DNA of 64,000 nucleotides from Histomonas meleagridis (GCA_020186115.1 WSYJ01000019.1:54558-118557); one strand, 5' to 3'. Counted from the first letter of the stretch, positions 30,780 through 40,389 are shown. Numbers and translations are program-made. Notes: generated by a model from the letters alone, not told the origin.

Positions 30780-31460
30780 AGTGATATCAGTTAACTTAAT
30801 AAATCTAAATAATTAAGTAGACACTTAAAAATACGAATGAAAAAATAAAAAAATAAATTAAGAAAAAATCACTTCAGATCATTTTTTTCACTTCACCAAA
30901 ATTTCAATCATTCATAACAATTTATGCAAAAAATATTTTTATTAAACAATCACATTTTTTTGAATAACAAATCATATATTTTTATTTATAAATATATAAA
31001 GATCACAGCCACCACATATAAAAAGTTGCACTAGATTTATTATCGACTAAGTCGATTTTTTCATATATTTTCACTTTTTCTCAAAATTTTTAATAAAAAT
31101 GATAAAGGATAATAGTTTAGAAAATAAGCACATCTAATATGCAACATTACTATATAGGAAATAATCCAAAATTCCATAAAAAGTATGGTCAAAATCAGAT
31201 CGAAATTTCGAAACGAGGGTATTTTTGTAATCTCCTACCAATGCTATCCTTAACGTAAAATTATTGTTGAAAAAATATTGCAGGATTTTGAGTTTAGTAC
31301 CTCTGGTATACCTTGTGAATTTTTTTCGCTTAATTAAGTCATGAATTTATATTATAAATATTATCAAAAACATAAGTAATATGTTTAATGTTCATTAAAA
31401 AAATCATGGTTTTCTTCAAAAATTACAGATCAATAAACGTATAAATAAATTTTATTAAAA
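30780..31460. other. AT-rich region, right limit of element A unclear
   Basis: No frame, palindrome or repeat resembling the left end was found, so copy A is either truncated on the right or has a dissimilar right end. Confidence 0.5.
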
Positions 31461-31463
31461 AAA

Positions 31464-31808
31464 TTATGTTTCATTCGGAAGAAAAGGTATCCTTTGAACA
31501 GATGTGCCATTGGACTTTTTCCTGGAATTTGTACGAATAACAAAACAAAAGAGGATCACACAAAGAATATCAATTAGTATAAGTAAGAATAAAATCAACA
31601 AAGAGCTTTGTAAGAGATCGCTTTTTTCATGAAAGTATCCTTGAAATTGTGATAGTCTTGTGATTTCATTTCCATTTGCAAGAAAAACTCTGTTTTGAAG
31701 AATATTCTTAAAACTGCGTTTCGGAATATGGCTAACTTTTAAAAGATTTGGCTTAGCTATTTGAAAATCTGATAGATGTAAGAGAGTAAGGTTTGCTAAA
31801 AAAGACAT
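31464..31808 (-). CDS. Single-pass membrane protein, probably 5' truncated
   Basis: 114 residues. The N-terminal half has a leucine-rich pattern (LANLTLLHLSDFQIA). One strong membrane segment lies at about residues 68-92 (LLILFLLILIDILCVILFCF), followed by a short basic tail (VIRTNSRKKSNG) that ends PFLPNET. This is the layout of the C-terminus of a type I surface protein. An overlapping frame (31953-31753) encodes KRVPVFESDSDKCEV and may be the frameshifted preceding part. The gene is divergent from the raptor-like gene. The function is unknown. Confidence 0.45.
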   Translation of the reverse strand: MSFLANLTLLHLSDFQIAKPNLLKVSHIPKRSFKNILQNRVFLANGNEITRLSQFQGYFHEKSDLLQSSLLILFLLILIDILCVILFCFVIRTNSRKKSNGTSVQRIPFLPNET

Positions 31809-32001
31809 TTATCATAACCGAAAAGTGTCCGATAATTTTAAATTCAAATAAATTGTCACATTCTGTAAAGTATGTAAAAATTTTTACTTCACATTTGTCA
31901 GAATCTGATTCAAAAACGGGCACACGCTTTTTAGGTAAAGTGCATAAACCCAATTGATCAATAGTACGTTAATTTTCCTATCGTGTCAATTTTTTTTTTT
32001 C

Positions 32002-35000
32002 ATGAAAAATTATGAATTTGATCTAACTTATGAAACAAAAAACTCAGAATTTGAAGCCACCTACGGAGAAGGGGTATTTTTTTCGCAAGAATCATGGGAA
32101 ATAACCAATGAAGATTCGAAAATAGAAAATATTCAAAATACGATTAAAAATCTTCATATTAAAACAGAAGTTATCGAACCATTTCATTCTCATTTTAGAG
32201 TGAACAAGGATTCATATATTTTAGAGAAATATATCGACAATATCCTTTTTCCAACACCCGAAACAATTAATTGCGTTATTGCTCATTTATCCCACATCGA
32301 TCAGTTTCCATATGATGAGTCTCATTCCGCAAAGTTGCCCTGTATTTTTTCATGGATTGATGCATCAACTATTTTTTCCTCAGAATATACACAATTTGTT
32401 CAGAGCTACATTAGAAATAGTTATAAGAATTTTCGAAAAGATCTTAAATGTGTTGTTTTAGTTGGAACTTCACCAGATACAATGAAAAATGTATCATCTC
32501 TTCGCCGTGAATTTCCAGGTCGTCTGCTTTTTCATTACATTGGGTTTGGGTTTCCAAACATCACAAAAGAGGGAATCTGGTGTTACGATCGCCGATATTC
32601 TACATTTACAACATTTTCTTATTCTAATCTTTTAAGTAACTTAGCTACTCCTTCGTTTTTTATATTCGACTGTAATCATGCTTCTCTGGCTCTTGAGCAA
32701 ATTTCTAATATAATCTCAAAAACAGATCAATCTCAAGATTGGTATTGTATATGTGCAACTGGACAAGACGAAGAGCTTCCAACAGATCCACGTCTTCCAA
32801 AGGACTTCCTAACATCTATTCTTTTCTCTCCACTCAAGATGGCAGTCATTTGTCATCTTCTCCGATATTATCATATTAACACAACAAGTCCAAAATTTGC
32901 TCTTGAGCCACCATTCCAACAAATCTGGAATCCAAAATCCACCGAATATCACAAAAATATGCTTTTTCTAAAATCAATTACAGATTCTATTGCTGCCGAT
33001 TCTCTTCCGCAAGAATTATATTTAAAGCTTTTTCAAGGCAATAATATGACTTCAGATATTTTTCATCGATATCTTTTTGCACAATTTATTCTTAAGTATT
33101 ATCATATTATTCCACATTCACATCCAGAACTTCCTAATTTATCTACACGTGATCTTTGGCGTCGTTGGATTATCACTTTTGATTCAATGATTATTAATGC
33201 AAGTACACCTCCACTTTTTTATATTAACGAATTTTATACACGCGTATCCGATTCATTTCGAATACTTCTTAACAGTAACAACTTAAATTTCATAACTCCT
33301 TATTTTCCAGTCTTGTTATATTACATGACACTTTTTAATGATGAAAACGAACTTCCCTATGAAATGTTATATGAATACACGTTAAGATCTAATTCAAAAA
33401 ATATGATCGTAATTGATTCAATTTTCCCAAATCTTTTTGAAAAACTTGTAAAAACCGATCCAAACACTAAAATATTTTATCCTTTATGTTTTCTTTCTTC
33501 ATATTTTTTATGCTATTGTCCAAGCATAAAAAATAATGTTGATGTTGATGTGTTTATTTTTCCTGAACATATATTTAATCATAAATTTTCTAATGAAACA
33601 AGAATTTTAATCGCTATTGTTATTGCAAGTGCTGTCACATATAATGAAAGGCTTCAAGAAATTTGTTCTTCCCAATCTTATATGGATTCCATAAAAGAAG
33701 AAATAGCTATGTCAACACCACAACTTTCTGCATGGATGTTAATGATAGTTCAAAGAACATTTTCATTATTATATTCACCTGATTCAGAATGTTTTGCTAA
33801 GAATGGCTTTCATATTCAATGTGCAATTTGTTTAAGAAGTAAATGCATTGAGTTAAGAGCTGCAGCAATTGCAACTTTATCTTGTTTTATGCGTCCATTT
33901 GAATCTAATGTTAATTCACAATTATTATTAATGGCAATTATTGGTAATATATCTGACGTTTCATTTTTAGTTCGATTTTGTTTGTTATTACTTGTGAAAA
34001 AATTTGTGTTATCATTTGATCAGTTGGATTTATATGAATTTAATTTCAATGAAAAATCGTATAAAGAAATTAATAAAAAATTATTTGGCTCAGAAGAACT
34101 AAAAAATAATTTCGAAGTTATCGATAATATTATGGAAAATATGAATTTTACTGACGTTACATGTGAAGTTTCGTTTTATTTATTACATTTCTTTAGTAAA
34201 GATCCTCATTGTTCTATAAGAAAAGTATCAAATGAAATGATTAAATTCTTAAATATAGAAAAGAGTTCAAACGAAGAATATTTCGAGTTCTCTGAAGAAC
34301 AAGAAATTAATGAATTTTTGGATAATTTAAATCAGAATGAAGCACTTTATAGAATAATGTTATATAATACAATTGAAAATCTGAAAATTAAAGAAAGCGA
34401 AACAAAACATCATTATTTGTTGGTCGAAAATTCATTTAAAATAAAAAATAAAATCAATTTTATTCGTTTCGATAATAAAAATAATGGAATTGCTTTTAGT
34501 GATAATAAAACAATTTATTATTTACTCCAAAATGAAATTTATAAACACGAATTCCAAACACGAATCCAAAATATTCAAATAATTTCAATTGACGATAGAA
34601 ATTATGTAACGGTTTTAGCAAGCGACGGTTGTGTTTACGTTTGGGACCCGTTAATTAACACTTTTTATATTACATTTCGATTTAATCCCAAACCAAATGA
34701 AAACAAATTAAATTTCATCTGTTCAACGGATTCAACTGGATTTTATACCATCTCAAATAATGACGTTATTGCACAATGGAATTTAAAGTCTGAACAATTG
34801 TTAAATGAATATGAATTAAACATTGAAAGTGAAATTCTTTATGTTGAAAAAACAAATGACAAAATTTATATGTCACTTACTAATGGTGATATTTTTGTAT
34901 TTTGCATAATTAACAAAAAATATGAAATAATAAATCATAATTTACCGATTCATAAGATGATACATATCAATAATTTTTTATATTGTTTAAACAGTGAAAA

Positions 35001-35256
35001 TCAGATTGAATTGTTTTATATTGGAAAATGGGAAAATATTTTAGACAATGTTTTCTCATTTGATGTAATTAACAACGATAAATTACTTGTTTGCCAAATT
35101 AATAAAGCGCCTTTCATATGTAATAAAAGCGGAAATGTTTTGTACGAATTCACAGGTGTTCCATCAAATTGTATTTGCGCTTGTGGCGAAAAAGGAAATT
35201 TCGCTGCTTTTGGATGCGATGATGGAACATTGAAAATAACAGAAATTAAAAAATAA
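32002..35256 (+). CDS. raptor: Raptor-like TOR complex 1 scaffold protein
   Basis: 1084 residues from ATG 32002; in-frame codons upstream to 31954 lack an ATG. Raptor presents substrates to TOR kinase in TORC1, which controls growth. The N-terminal caspase-like (RNC) domain is recognised by LKCVVLVGTSPDTMKN, RLLFHYIGFGFPNITKEGIW (about residue 173) and FFIFDCNHAS (about 222). The Cys is kept, but the usual NGHG reads IGFG, so the His of the pseudo-dyad is lost. A helical HEAT-type middle (about 330-790) and a C-terminal WD40 region (about 800-1084: GCVYVWDP, IAQWNLKSEQ, GDIFVF, AFGCDDGTLKI) follow. The frame is uninterrupted, and the gene lies between transposon copies A and C. Confidence 0.85.
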   Translation: MKNYEFDLTYETKNSEFEATYGEGVFFSQESWEITNEDSKIENIQNTIKNLHIKTEVIEPFHSHFRVNKDSYILEKYIDNILFPTPETINCVIAHLSHIDQFPYDESHSAKLPCIFSWIDASTIFSSEYTQFVQSYIRNSYKNFRKDLKCVVLVGTSPDTMKNVSSLRREFPGRLLFHYIGFGFPNITKEGIWCYDRRYSTFTTFSYSNLLSNLATPSFFIFDCNHASLALEQISNIISKTDQSQDWYCICATGQDEELPTDPRLPKDFLTSILFSPLKMAVICHLLRYYHINTTSPKFALEPPFQQIWNPKSTEYHKNMLFLKSITDSIAADSLPQELYLKLFQGNNMTSDIFHRYLFAQFILKYYHIIPHSHPELPNLSTRDLWRRWIITFDSMIINASTPPLFYINEFYTRVSDSFRILLNSNNLNFITPYFPVLLYYMTLFNDENELPYEMLYEYTLRSNSKNMIVIDSIFPNLFEKLVKTDPNTKIFYPLCFLSSYFLCYCPSIKNNVDVDVFIFPEHIFNHKFSNETRILIAIVIASAVTYNERLQEICSSQSYMDSIKEEIAMSTPQLSAWMLMIVQRTFSLLYSPDSECFAKNGFHIQCAICLRSKCIELRAAAIATLSCFMRPFESNVNSQLLLMAIIGNISDVSFLVRFCLLLLVKKFVLSFDQLDLYEFNFNEKSYKEINKKLFGSEELKNNFEVIDNIMENMNFTDVTCEVSFYLLHFFSKDPHCSIRKVSNEMIKFLNIEKSSNEEYFEFSEEQEINEFLDNLNQNEALYRIMLYNTIENLKIKESETKHHYLLVENSFKIKNKINFIRFDNKNNGIAFSDNKTIYYLLQNEIYKHEFQTRIQNIQIISIDDRNYVTVLASDGCVYVWDPLINTFYITFRFNPKPNENKLNFICSTDSTGFYTISNNDVIAQWNLKSEQLLNEYELNIESEILYVEKTNDKIYMSLTNGDIFVFCIINKKYEIINHNLPIHKMIHINNFLYCLNSENQIELFYIGKWENILDNVFSFDVINNDKLLVCQINKAPFICNKSGNVLYEFTGVPSNCICACGEKGNFAAFGCDDGTLKITEIKK

Positions 35257-35335
35257 ACTTTTGTTTTGTTCTACATTTTATTTCTCGAGTTGTAACTATT
35301 ACAAAATAAAATCAAAATTTTAGTGTAAATATATT

Positions 35336-35953
35336 TTAACAGCATCCGCCTTGGTTCTGGTCGTTTTGTGTTCTGTTGCTAGTATGAAGAACAAGTTGTG
35401 GTGGGTTGGACTTGAAGTTTCCACGAATTTCGCCTTTCTGAACTTTTGAATGAATAAGATTTCCAAGTCTTATAAATGTTTCCTTAATGTTTGAATCACT
35501 TAATGCTGACGTTTCAATGTATTCAATTCCATGCCTTTCTGCAAAAAGACTGGCATCAGTGTTGCTAACTTGTCTTTCATTTTCTTGAATGTCACATTTA
35601 TTTCCAACTACAAGAATAGCAGCATTTGGTGATGCTAAGGAGTGAAGGTCATTAAGCCATCCATTGAGGTCATCAAATGAATTCTTATCTATCAATGAAA
35701 AAACTAGAACAGCACCAACAGCATTTCGGAAATAAGCCTTAGAAATAGACCTGAACTTTTCTTGTCCTGCAGTGTCCCAGATGTTGATTTTAATTGTTTC
35801 TTCATCACAATTTACCTGAAAAGTATTAAATTCAACACCAATTGTTGGTTGTTTGTCAGCTGAAAAGGTACCTTCTATCAAGCGCTGAATCATAGAGGTT
35901 TTCCCGACACCAGATGATCCTACAACAACGACTTTATATGTATCAACAGACAT
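35336..35953 (-). CDS. Rab-family small GTPase
   Basis: 205 residues. ATG 35953 (MSVDTYKVVVVG) is chosen because the frame upstream lacks an ATG. G1 P-loop GSSGVGKT (about 12-19), switch I QPTIGVEF with the conserved Thr, G3 WDTAGQE (about 61-67), G4 NKCD, G5 ETSAL and a C-terminal GGCC double-Cys prenylation site identify a Rab. Rabs direct vesicle traffic on the cytosolic face of membranes. The subclass is not certain; the core resembles the Rab2/4/11/14 cluster. It is tail-to-tail with the raptor-like gene, with 79 bases between the stops. Confidence 0.95.
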   Translation of the reverse strand: MSVDTYKVVVVGSSGVGKTSMIQRLIEGTFSADKQPTIGVEFNTFQVNCDEETIKINIWDTAGQEKFRSISKAYFRNAVGAVLVFSLIDKNSFDDLNGWLNDLHSLASPNAAILVVGNKCDIQENERQVSNTDASLFAERHGIEYIETSALSDSNIKETFIRLGNLIHSKVQKGEIRGNFKSNPPQLVLHTSNRTQNDQNQGGCC

Positions 35954-36100
35954 CTGACATATCCCGTCAGAGCCCGTTAAAAAAACCAAAATAAACGGTT
36001 GAAAATATTCGACAATTAAAAATAGTATATTTTTGCATTAAAATTTTACTTCAAGAATAATGCATGGACATTACCACACATAAAGACATAAAATAATACA

Positions 36101-36193
36101 TGCAAGCACTTCAACGTATTATGAATGGAGCATCAAATCCATTTGCATCAAATGTACTAACAACGGAGGAATTAGAAAGAATTTGTACCTAAA
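36101..36193 (+). other. Short ORF before element C, uncertain
   Basis: A 30-codon frame (MQALQRIMNGASNPFASNVL) in otherwise AT-rich DNA, with more balanced codons than its flanks. It ends 35 bases before the terminal region of element C. It may be the remnant of a host gene interrupted by the insertion. Not assigned. Confidence 0.25.
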
Positions 36194-36228
36194 CATATCT
36201 AAACAATTTTGTTTCTGTCAGGGGTAAA

Positions 36229-36580
36229 TATATAATGCGATCGGGACAATCCCAGGGACCCTAGGGTCCCTGGGATTGTCCCGACCTTAAGTTTTCACTC
36301 GGAAGATTGAAGGAATCTGTGGCCTCCGGAGGTGCCCATCTACCGAGTGTGCTCGCTCCGCTCGTTACATAAATCAAAATGATTTTTGTATACCCATACA
36401 ATTCATTCAATAAATTGAATACCAATTCAAAATTAAATGAACGCGAAACTTTTTGATAGAAACGATGGCACTTTAACACCACTTTTCACATAAACCTATC
36501 AAAAACCTCACATAACCAACACGAATCGTCCTCGGTTATGTCTGGCCGGACATTAATCTCATTCAGTGGCAAATATAATT
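36229..36580. repeat. Element C left terminal region
   Basis: The counterpart of 24276-24720, with the same order of conserved blocks: TATATAATGCG, palindrome, CTTAAGTTTTCACT, GTGTGCTCGCTCCGC and AATCAAAATGATTTTTGT. It is diverged in sequence, unlike the following genes, which are nearly identical to copy A. Confidence 0.65.
36241..36284. repeat. Perfect 44-base palindrome at element C end
   Basis: Two exact 22-base arms without a loop, centred on CCCTAGGG. The outer ends are TCGGGAC, as in copy A, but the middle sequence is different. A conserved structure with changed sequence suggests selection for the hairpin. Confidence 0.95.
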
Positions 36581-36626
36581 TTGAATAGTAAATAACTGTT
36601 ATAAATTATCACTTCATTTTTTCTTC

Positions 36627-37100
36627 ATGATTGCACATATTTATTCCTTTGCTCAAATTGCGGACAATATCAAAAATAAGGATCTTTCTGCTATTGATGT
36701 TGCAATATTCTTTGATCCTAAATATAATAAAATGCGAAATTACAACAATTTTATTATCAATCCAATTAAGATGATAATAAAACATAGTTATTCTACCGAA
36801 TTTTATTTTATTCAAAGAGAAATAATAGAATTCTTTGACAATCCAATACTAATATCAATTACAATTACTGAAAATAAGAAACCACCTATAAATCAAAATG
36901 TTCATTATTTAGAAATAGACTTATTTCCATTGAAATGTAAATTTGGACGATGGTATGCGTCATATATCTATGAGTCATATAATGATGAAATTAATCGGAC
37001 ATTACTAGATAATGTAATCGTTAATAGTCAACATAAAGACAAAACTCATCAATCTGCTTTTGATTTAAAGCAGGATCATTTTCAAGAGTGTCTAAAATAA
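36627..37100 (+). CDS. Element C gene 1 (157 aa, unknown)
   Basis: This is the intact version. The first gene after the left end, starting MIAHIYSFAQIADNIKNKDL. It is predicted as a mixed alpha/beta soluble protein with FFDPKYNKMRNYNNF, IISITITENKKPPI-like strand segments and GRWYASYIYESYNDE. There is no membrane segment, signal peptide or domain that I recognise. It converges with gene 2 (stop-to-stop distance 18 bases). Position and conservation in A and C argue for a function in the element's life cycle, possibly a virion component. Confidence 0.7.
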   Translation: MIAHIYSFAQIADNIKNKDLSAIDVAIFFDPKYNKMRNYNNFIINPIKMIIKHSYSTEFYFIQREIIEFFDNPILISITITENKKPPINQNVHYLEIDLFPLKCKFGRWYASYIYESYNDEINRTLLDNVIVNSQHKDKTHQSAFDLKQDHFQECLK

Positions 37101-37118
37101 AAATGATTTTAATTTTTT

Positions 37119-37352
37119 TTATTTATTTTGATTCCATAAAAAACTAGAAAATGATGAATATATTCTACTATTTTGTCTTTCAATTGGATAATTTGTTAAT
37201 TTTTCAAAATAAATTGAATTACTAATAGTTAGTTTTGGTAACTTTATATACTGGATAGATGGATCTATTAACTCAGATTCTTCTTCTATCGTTGTTGAAT
37301 TTGATGTCTCATTGTCATAATAAGTCTTGATCACCTTCGTGCTATCAGACAT
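37119..37352 (-). CDS. Element C gene 2 (77 aa, unknown)
   Basis: Intact small protein MSDSTKVIKTYYDNETSN, with an acidic Ser/Thr-rich N-terminal half and a Ser/Tyr-rich C-terminus (RIYSSFSSFLWNQ). It is transcribed away from the hairpin at 37383-37471. Unknown function. Confidence 0.62.
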   Translation of the reverse strand: MSDSTKVIKTYYDNETSNSTTIEEESELIDPSIQYIKLPKLTISNSIYFEKLTNYPIERQNSRIYSSFSSFLWNQNK

Positions 37353-37382
37353 TAATAAAAATGAAAATTTTATTAAATATAA

Positions 37383-37471
37383 TGAATTTTTGAAACTAAA
37401 CTATGACAAATGGGACGTAGGCGTCCTTTAAGGACGCCTGGGATTTGACATAGTTTAGTTTCAAAAATTCA
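37383..37471. repeat. Long intergenic hairpin in element C
   Basis: Identical to 25532-25620 of copy A: outer arms of 23 bases and an inner GGCGTCC palindrome. Confidence 0.9.
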
Positions 37472-37501
37472 AAACAATATATATATATAAATAATATTTT
37501 A

Positions 37502-37771
37502 TTATTTCTTTTGACCAACTAGTGCATTTGCTACACCATCTATAACAGGTGAGAATTTATCTGCTATTTTAATTCCTTTCGCAATAGCACCTGCATGACC
37601 AGGTAAATTTTCAATTCCAGGTATTTTACCTACTGTATTTACAACAGGTTTAGCTACTTTATTCCGAACATTACCTATGAATCTTCCAACTGGTTTAATA
37701 ATTTTATCTCTGATCCAAGCACCAGCTTTTTTAAATCCATTTTTAATTTTGTTCCAAAAACCCCAAGCCAT
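37502..37771 (-). CDS. Element C small amphipathic protein (MAWGFW, 89 aa)
   Basis: Identical at protein level to 25651-25920. The ATG is followed by a Trp-rich basic helix and a Gly/Ala-rich C-terminus with the sequence IPGIENLPGHAG. See that entry for interpretation. Confidence 0.72.
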   Translation of the reverse strand: MAWGFWNKIKNGFKKAGAWIRDKIIKPVGRFIGNVRNKVAKPVVNTVGKIPGIENLPGHAGAIAKGIKIADKFSPVIDGVANALVGQKK

Positions 37772-37806
37772 AAATAATAATAAAAATAAATTATTAATTC
37801 TTTTTT

Positions 37807-38079
37807 TTATTGATAAAATATAGGATGGATCTTGTCATTTGCTTCATTTCCTATATTTTTAAATAATGGAATTATTTTATCACCGGTTGCAAATATTTTA
37901 TCCACAGGTAACTTTTTAAGAGGTTTTATTTTTTTTATGTCTTCTTTATGTTGTTTAGCAAATTCATAACCTTTCACAATATGTGGACTAATTTTTTTAA
38001 ATCCTTCTTTCATTTTTTTAAGTAAAGATCCTATTTTCTTTATACCGTTTTTAAATTTGTTCCACAAACCCCACGCCAT
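37807..38079 (-). CDS. Element C small amphipathic protein (MAWGLW, 90 aa)
   Basis: Same protein as 25956-26228. The start at 38079 is set by the M-A-W-G consensus. 35 bases separate it from the next gene downstream, which suggests co-transcription of the three. Confidence 0.72.
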   Translation of the reverse strand: MAWGLWNKFKNGIKKIGSLLKKMKEGFKKISPHIVKGYEFAKQHKEDIKKIKPLKKLPVDKIFATGDKIIPLFKNIGNEANDKIHPIFYQ

Positions 38080-38099
38080 AAATAATAATAAAAATAAAT

Positions 38100-38330
38100 T
38101 CATTGTTTTATTAAATTCTGTAATATTAACTTATTCCTAACTTTTTCTTTTACATCTTTAAATATTATTTTATCATTAGGTTTATATGGTAGAATTCTAT
38201 TTTTATTACCTAAATTCTTTTCATGTTCTAACCATTTTTTCACATTTTTGTTGAATTTTTCTTGTTGTTCTTTACTTAACTGAAATTTGCTCAAACCTTT
38301 TTTAATTTTATTCCAAAAACCCCAACCCAT
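38100..38330 (-). CDS. Element C small amphipathic protein (MGWGFW, 76 aa)
   Basis: Same protein as 26249-26479. It is divergent from the capsid gene at 38366; only 35 bases lie between the two ATGs. Confidence 0.72.
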   Translation of the reverse strand: MGWGFWNKIKKGLSKFQLSKEQQEKFNKNVKKWLEHEKNLGNKNRILPYKPNDKIIFKDVKEKVRNKLILQNLIKQ

Positions 38331-38365
38331 TTAAAAATTATGAAAAATATTTTTCATTTTTATTA

Positions 38366-40058
38366 ATGTATTATAATAATACGCAATCTATAAATGAACA
38401 AGATGATCAAGGTAATGTGGGAGCTTATTTTGATCGTCTTAAAGATTTAATTGCTAAAAATGATGGTACTCGTTCTTTTATTTTAAGAACTGAAGATTGT
38501 CATGATCAAAATGCTTATTTTAATCAATCTCAAGAAACTAGATTAAGAATTACTCATGGTGATCATATGGTTTCACAAATAACTGAAGGTTTTATTAATT
38601 TTAAAATTAGAATAACTGTACAATTATCAAAAGCTATTTCATCTAGTAATTTACAAGATCCTGAGAATTTAGCTAAAATATTTATAGGTTTTAAGAGTTC
38701 TAATCAATTATTAGATCAATTACAAATTATGTCTAATAATATTTCTACTGGGTATCAACAAAATGAATGTTGTCGTGAAGGTTATTGTTATTCAACAATT
38801 AAACCCTATGCTGAAAAGATAACTAGAAAATATACACATTCTTTATATGAAAATGTTTCAGAATATTATCAATCTGTTTGTGGTACTTATGTTGATTTAA
38901 ATACAATTGCAGATGGAAATAAACATGATATCGAATTTGAAATGAATCTTCCATTTGAAGATATATTAGCTTTACAAGCATTTCGATTTATATCCAAATA
39001 GATTAGTTGGTGATATTGAATTAAAGTTTTATGTTAAACAAAATGGTTTAGTTTGGTGTCAAGTAGATCCACGTAAAATTAAAGAAGTTAAAGAATTTTT
39101 AGAAGATTCTTCTATTAATGCTACATTTAATAATATACCTTTATTTACTCATGGTTTTACTCAAATAGGTAATTCTGCTAATATTACTACTACATTTAAA
39201 TGTGATACTGAAACTAATCATACTATTGATACTGTATCTGAGAATGTTTCTTTATATTATACAGGTTTAACAGTAGTTTCATGTAAATCTAATATGTTTG
39301 GATTTGGAGTTAAAGAAGAAACTTTAAATAAAATAGCTCAAATACTTCAACAACCTGGAGGTTTATTAATTCCTTCACAACAATTAGATTATAATGCTTT
39401 TGCTTTAGCTGCTACTGAATCTGGTATTCAATCTACTATTAATATGCCTTTATTTAATGTTACAACTATTACAGTTGTATTTCCAAAACATGCTAATGAT
39501 TATACTTGTTTCGATAATCCTATTTATAATAATGTACAATTAACTATTGCAGGTCAAAATTATCCTGATGAACCTATTTCTACTTTAGGTGCAAGATTTT
39601 TACAATATCAATTAGTTGCTTCTGATTTAGATGATAGTATACAATGTACTAAAGAATTTGAAGATTCTTTAACTATGGATAGAAATGCTTCAAATGGTAC
39701 AAGATATAATAATACATTAAGTGATGCTACTTCTTTTATGCTTAATATACAATATGAACGTTCTCGTGGTGGGTATGTCTTTGATAATTTAGACTCTAAT
39801 GGACAAAATATCCCGATACATATTAAAGGTCAATATATTTATACACACACTAATGATACATATTATAATGTAGATGATACTGGAAATCATCCACCTCTTC
39901 CACAATTATTCATTTGTCGTGATACTTATTTCACATTAGATTTACACAACGGATTGAAATATTATGCTAATGGAACATTAGATGGATATCAAATAAAAAG
40001 TAATTATTTAAAAAAATCATCATATTATCATAAATTAAATAAACGTAAAATGATTTAA
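38366..40058 (+). pseudogene. Element C major capsid protein (double jelly-roll type), one frameshift
   Basis: About 560 residues across frames 38366-39001 and 39000-40058, separated by one extra base near 38984 (CATTTCGATT against CATTTGATT in A). Support for a Polinton-type MCP comes from RLRITHGDHMVSQ, a KIFIGFKSSNQLLDQL-like stretch, then EMNLPFEDILALQAF, YPNRLVGDIELKF and VWCQVDPRK. This order and wording are characteristic of Polinton/virophage double jelly-roll capsid proteins. The length fits. After about 39770 the sequence departs from A/B, ending GQYIYTHTNDTYYN and a longer basic tail, so the C-terminus was exchanged. It would form the icosahedral shell. Confidence 0.85.
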
Positions 40059-40135
40059 AAAACATCATAATAGCTTTAAATAAAACATTATATTTGTATA
40101 GTTTATAATGATGTACACTAAATTCATTTGTTCAA

Positions 40136-40336
40136 ATGGAAAGAGAGTACCCTGTCTCATTCATTCTCGACCACTATTTCCGCATGGAAGGTACATACGA
40201 AGTCCTTTACTTCGTATTGCTATGGGAAGATGGATCAATCACAGCCGAGCCAAAAGAATGTCTGAACAATTGTGATGATCTTCTAAACATTTATATTAAA
40301 CAAACTAATCAGACTCAACAAATGGGAACAGGTTGA
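40136..40336 (+). CDS. Element C small chromodomain-like protein
   Basis: 66 residues from ATG 40136. YPVSFILDHYFRM, VLYFVLLWEDG, TAEPKECL and DDLLNIYIKQT reproduce the chromodomain order (strand, strand with W, E-P turn, C-terminal helix). It is only distantly similar to 20236-20472 but in the same place downstream of MCP. It is on the plus strand, where the A/B gene is opposite to MCP, so the two were acquired or rearranged separately. Aromatic residues Y, F and W at cage-like positions make histone-tail binding conceivable. Confidence 0.6.
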   Translation: MEREYPVSFILDHYFRMEGTYEVLYFVLLWEDGSITAEPKECLNNCDDLLNIYIKQTNQTQQMGTG

Positions 40337-40389
40337 TGCAATAATCCAATATCTACAATAAACAATTCCCAACAACAATATTTTTTTTA

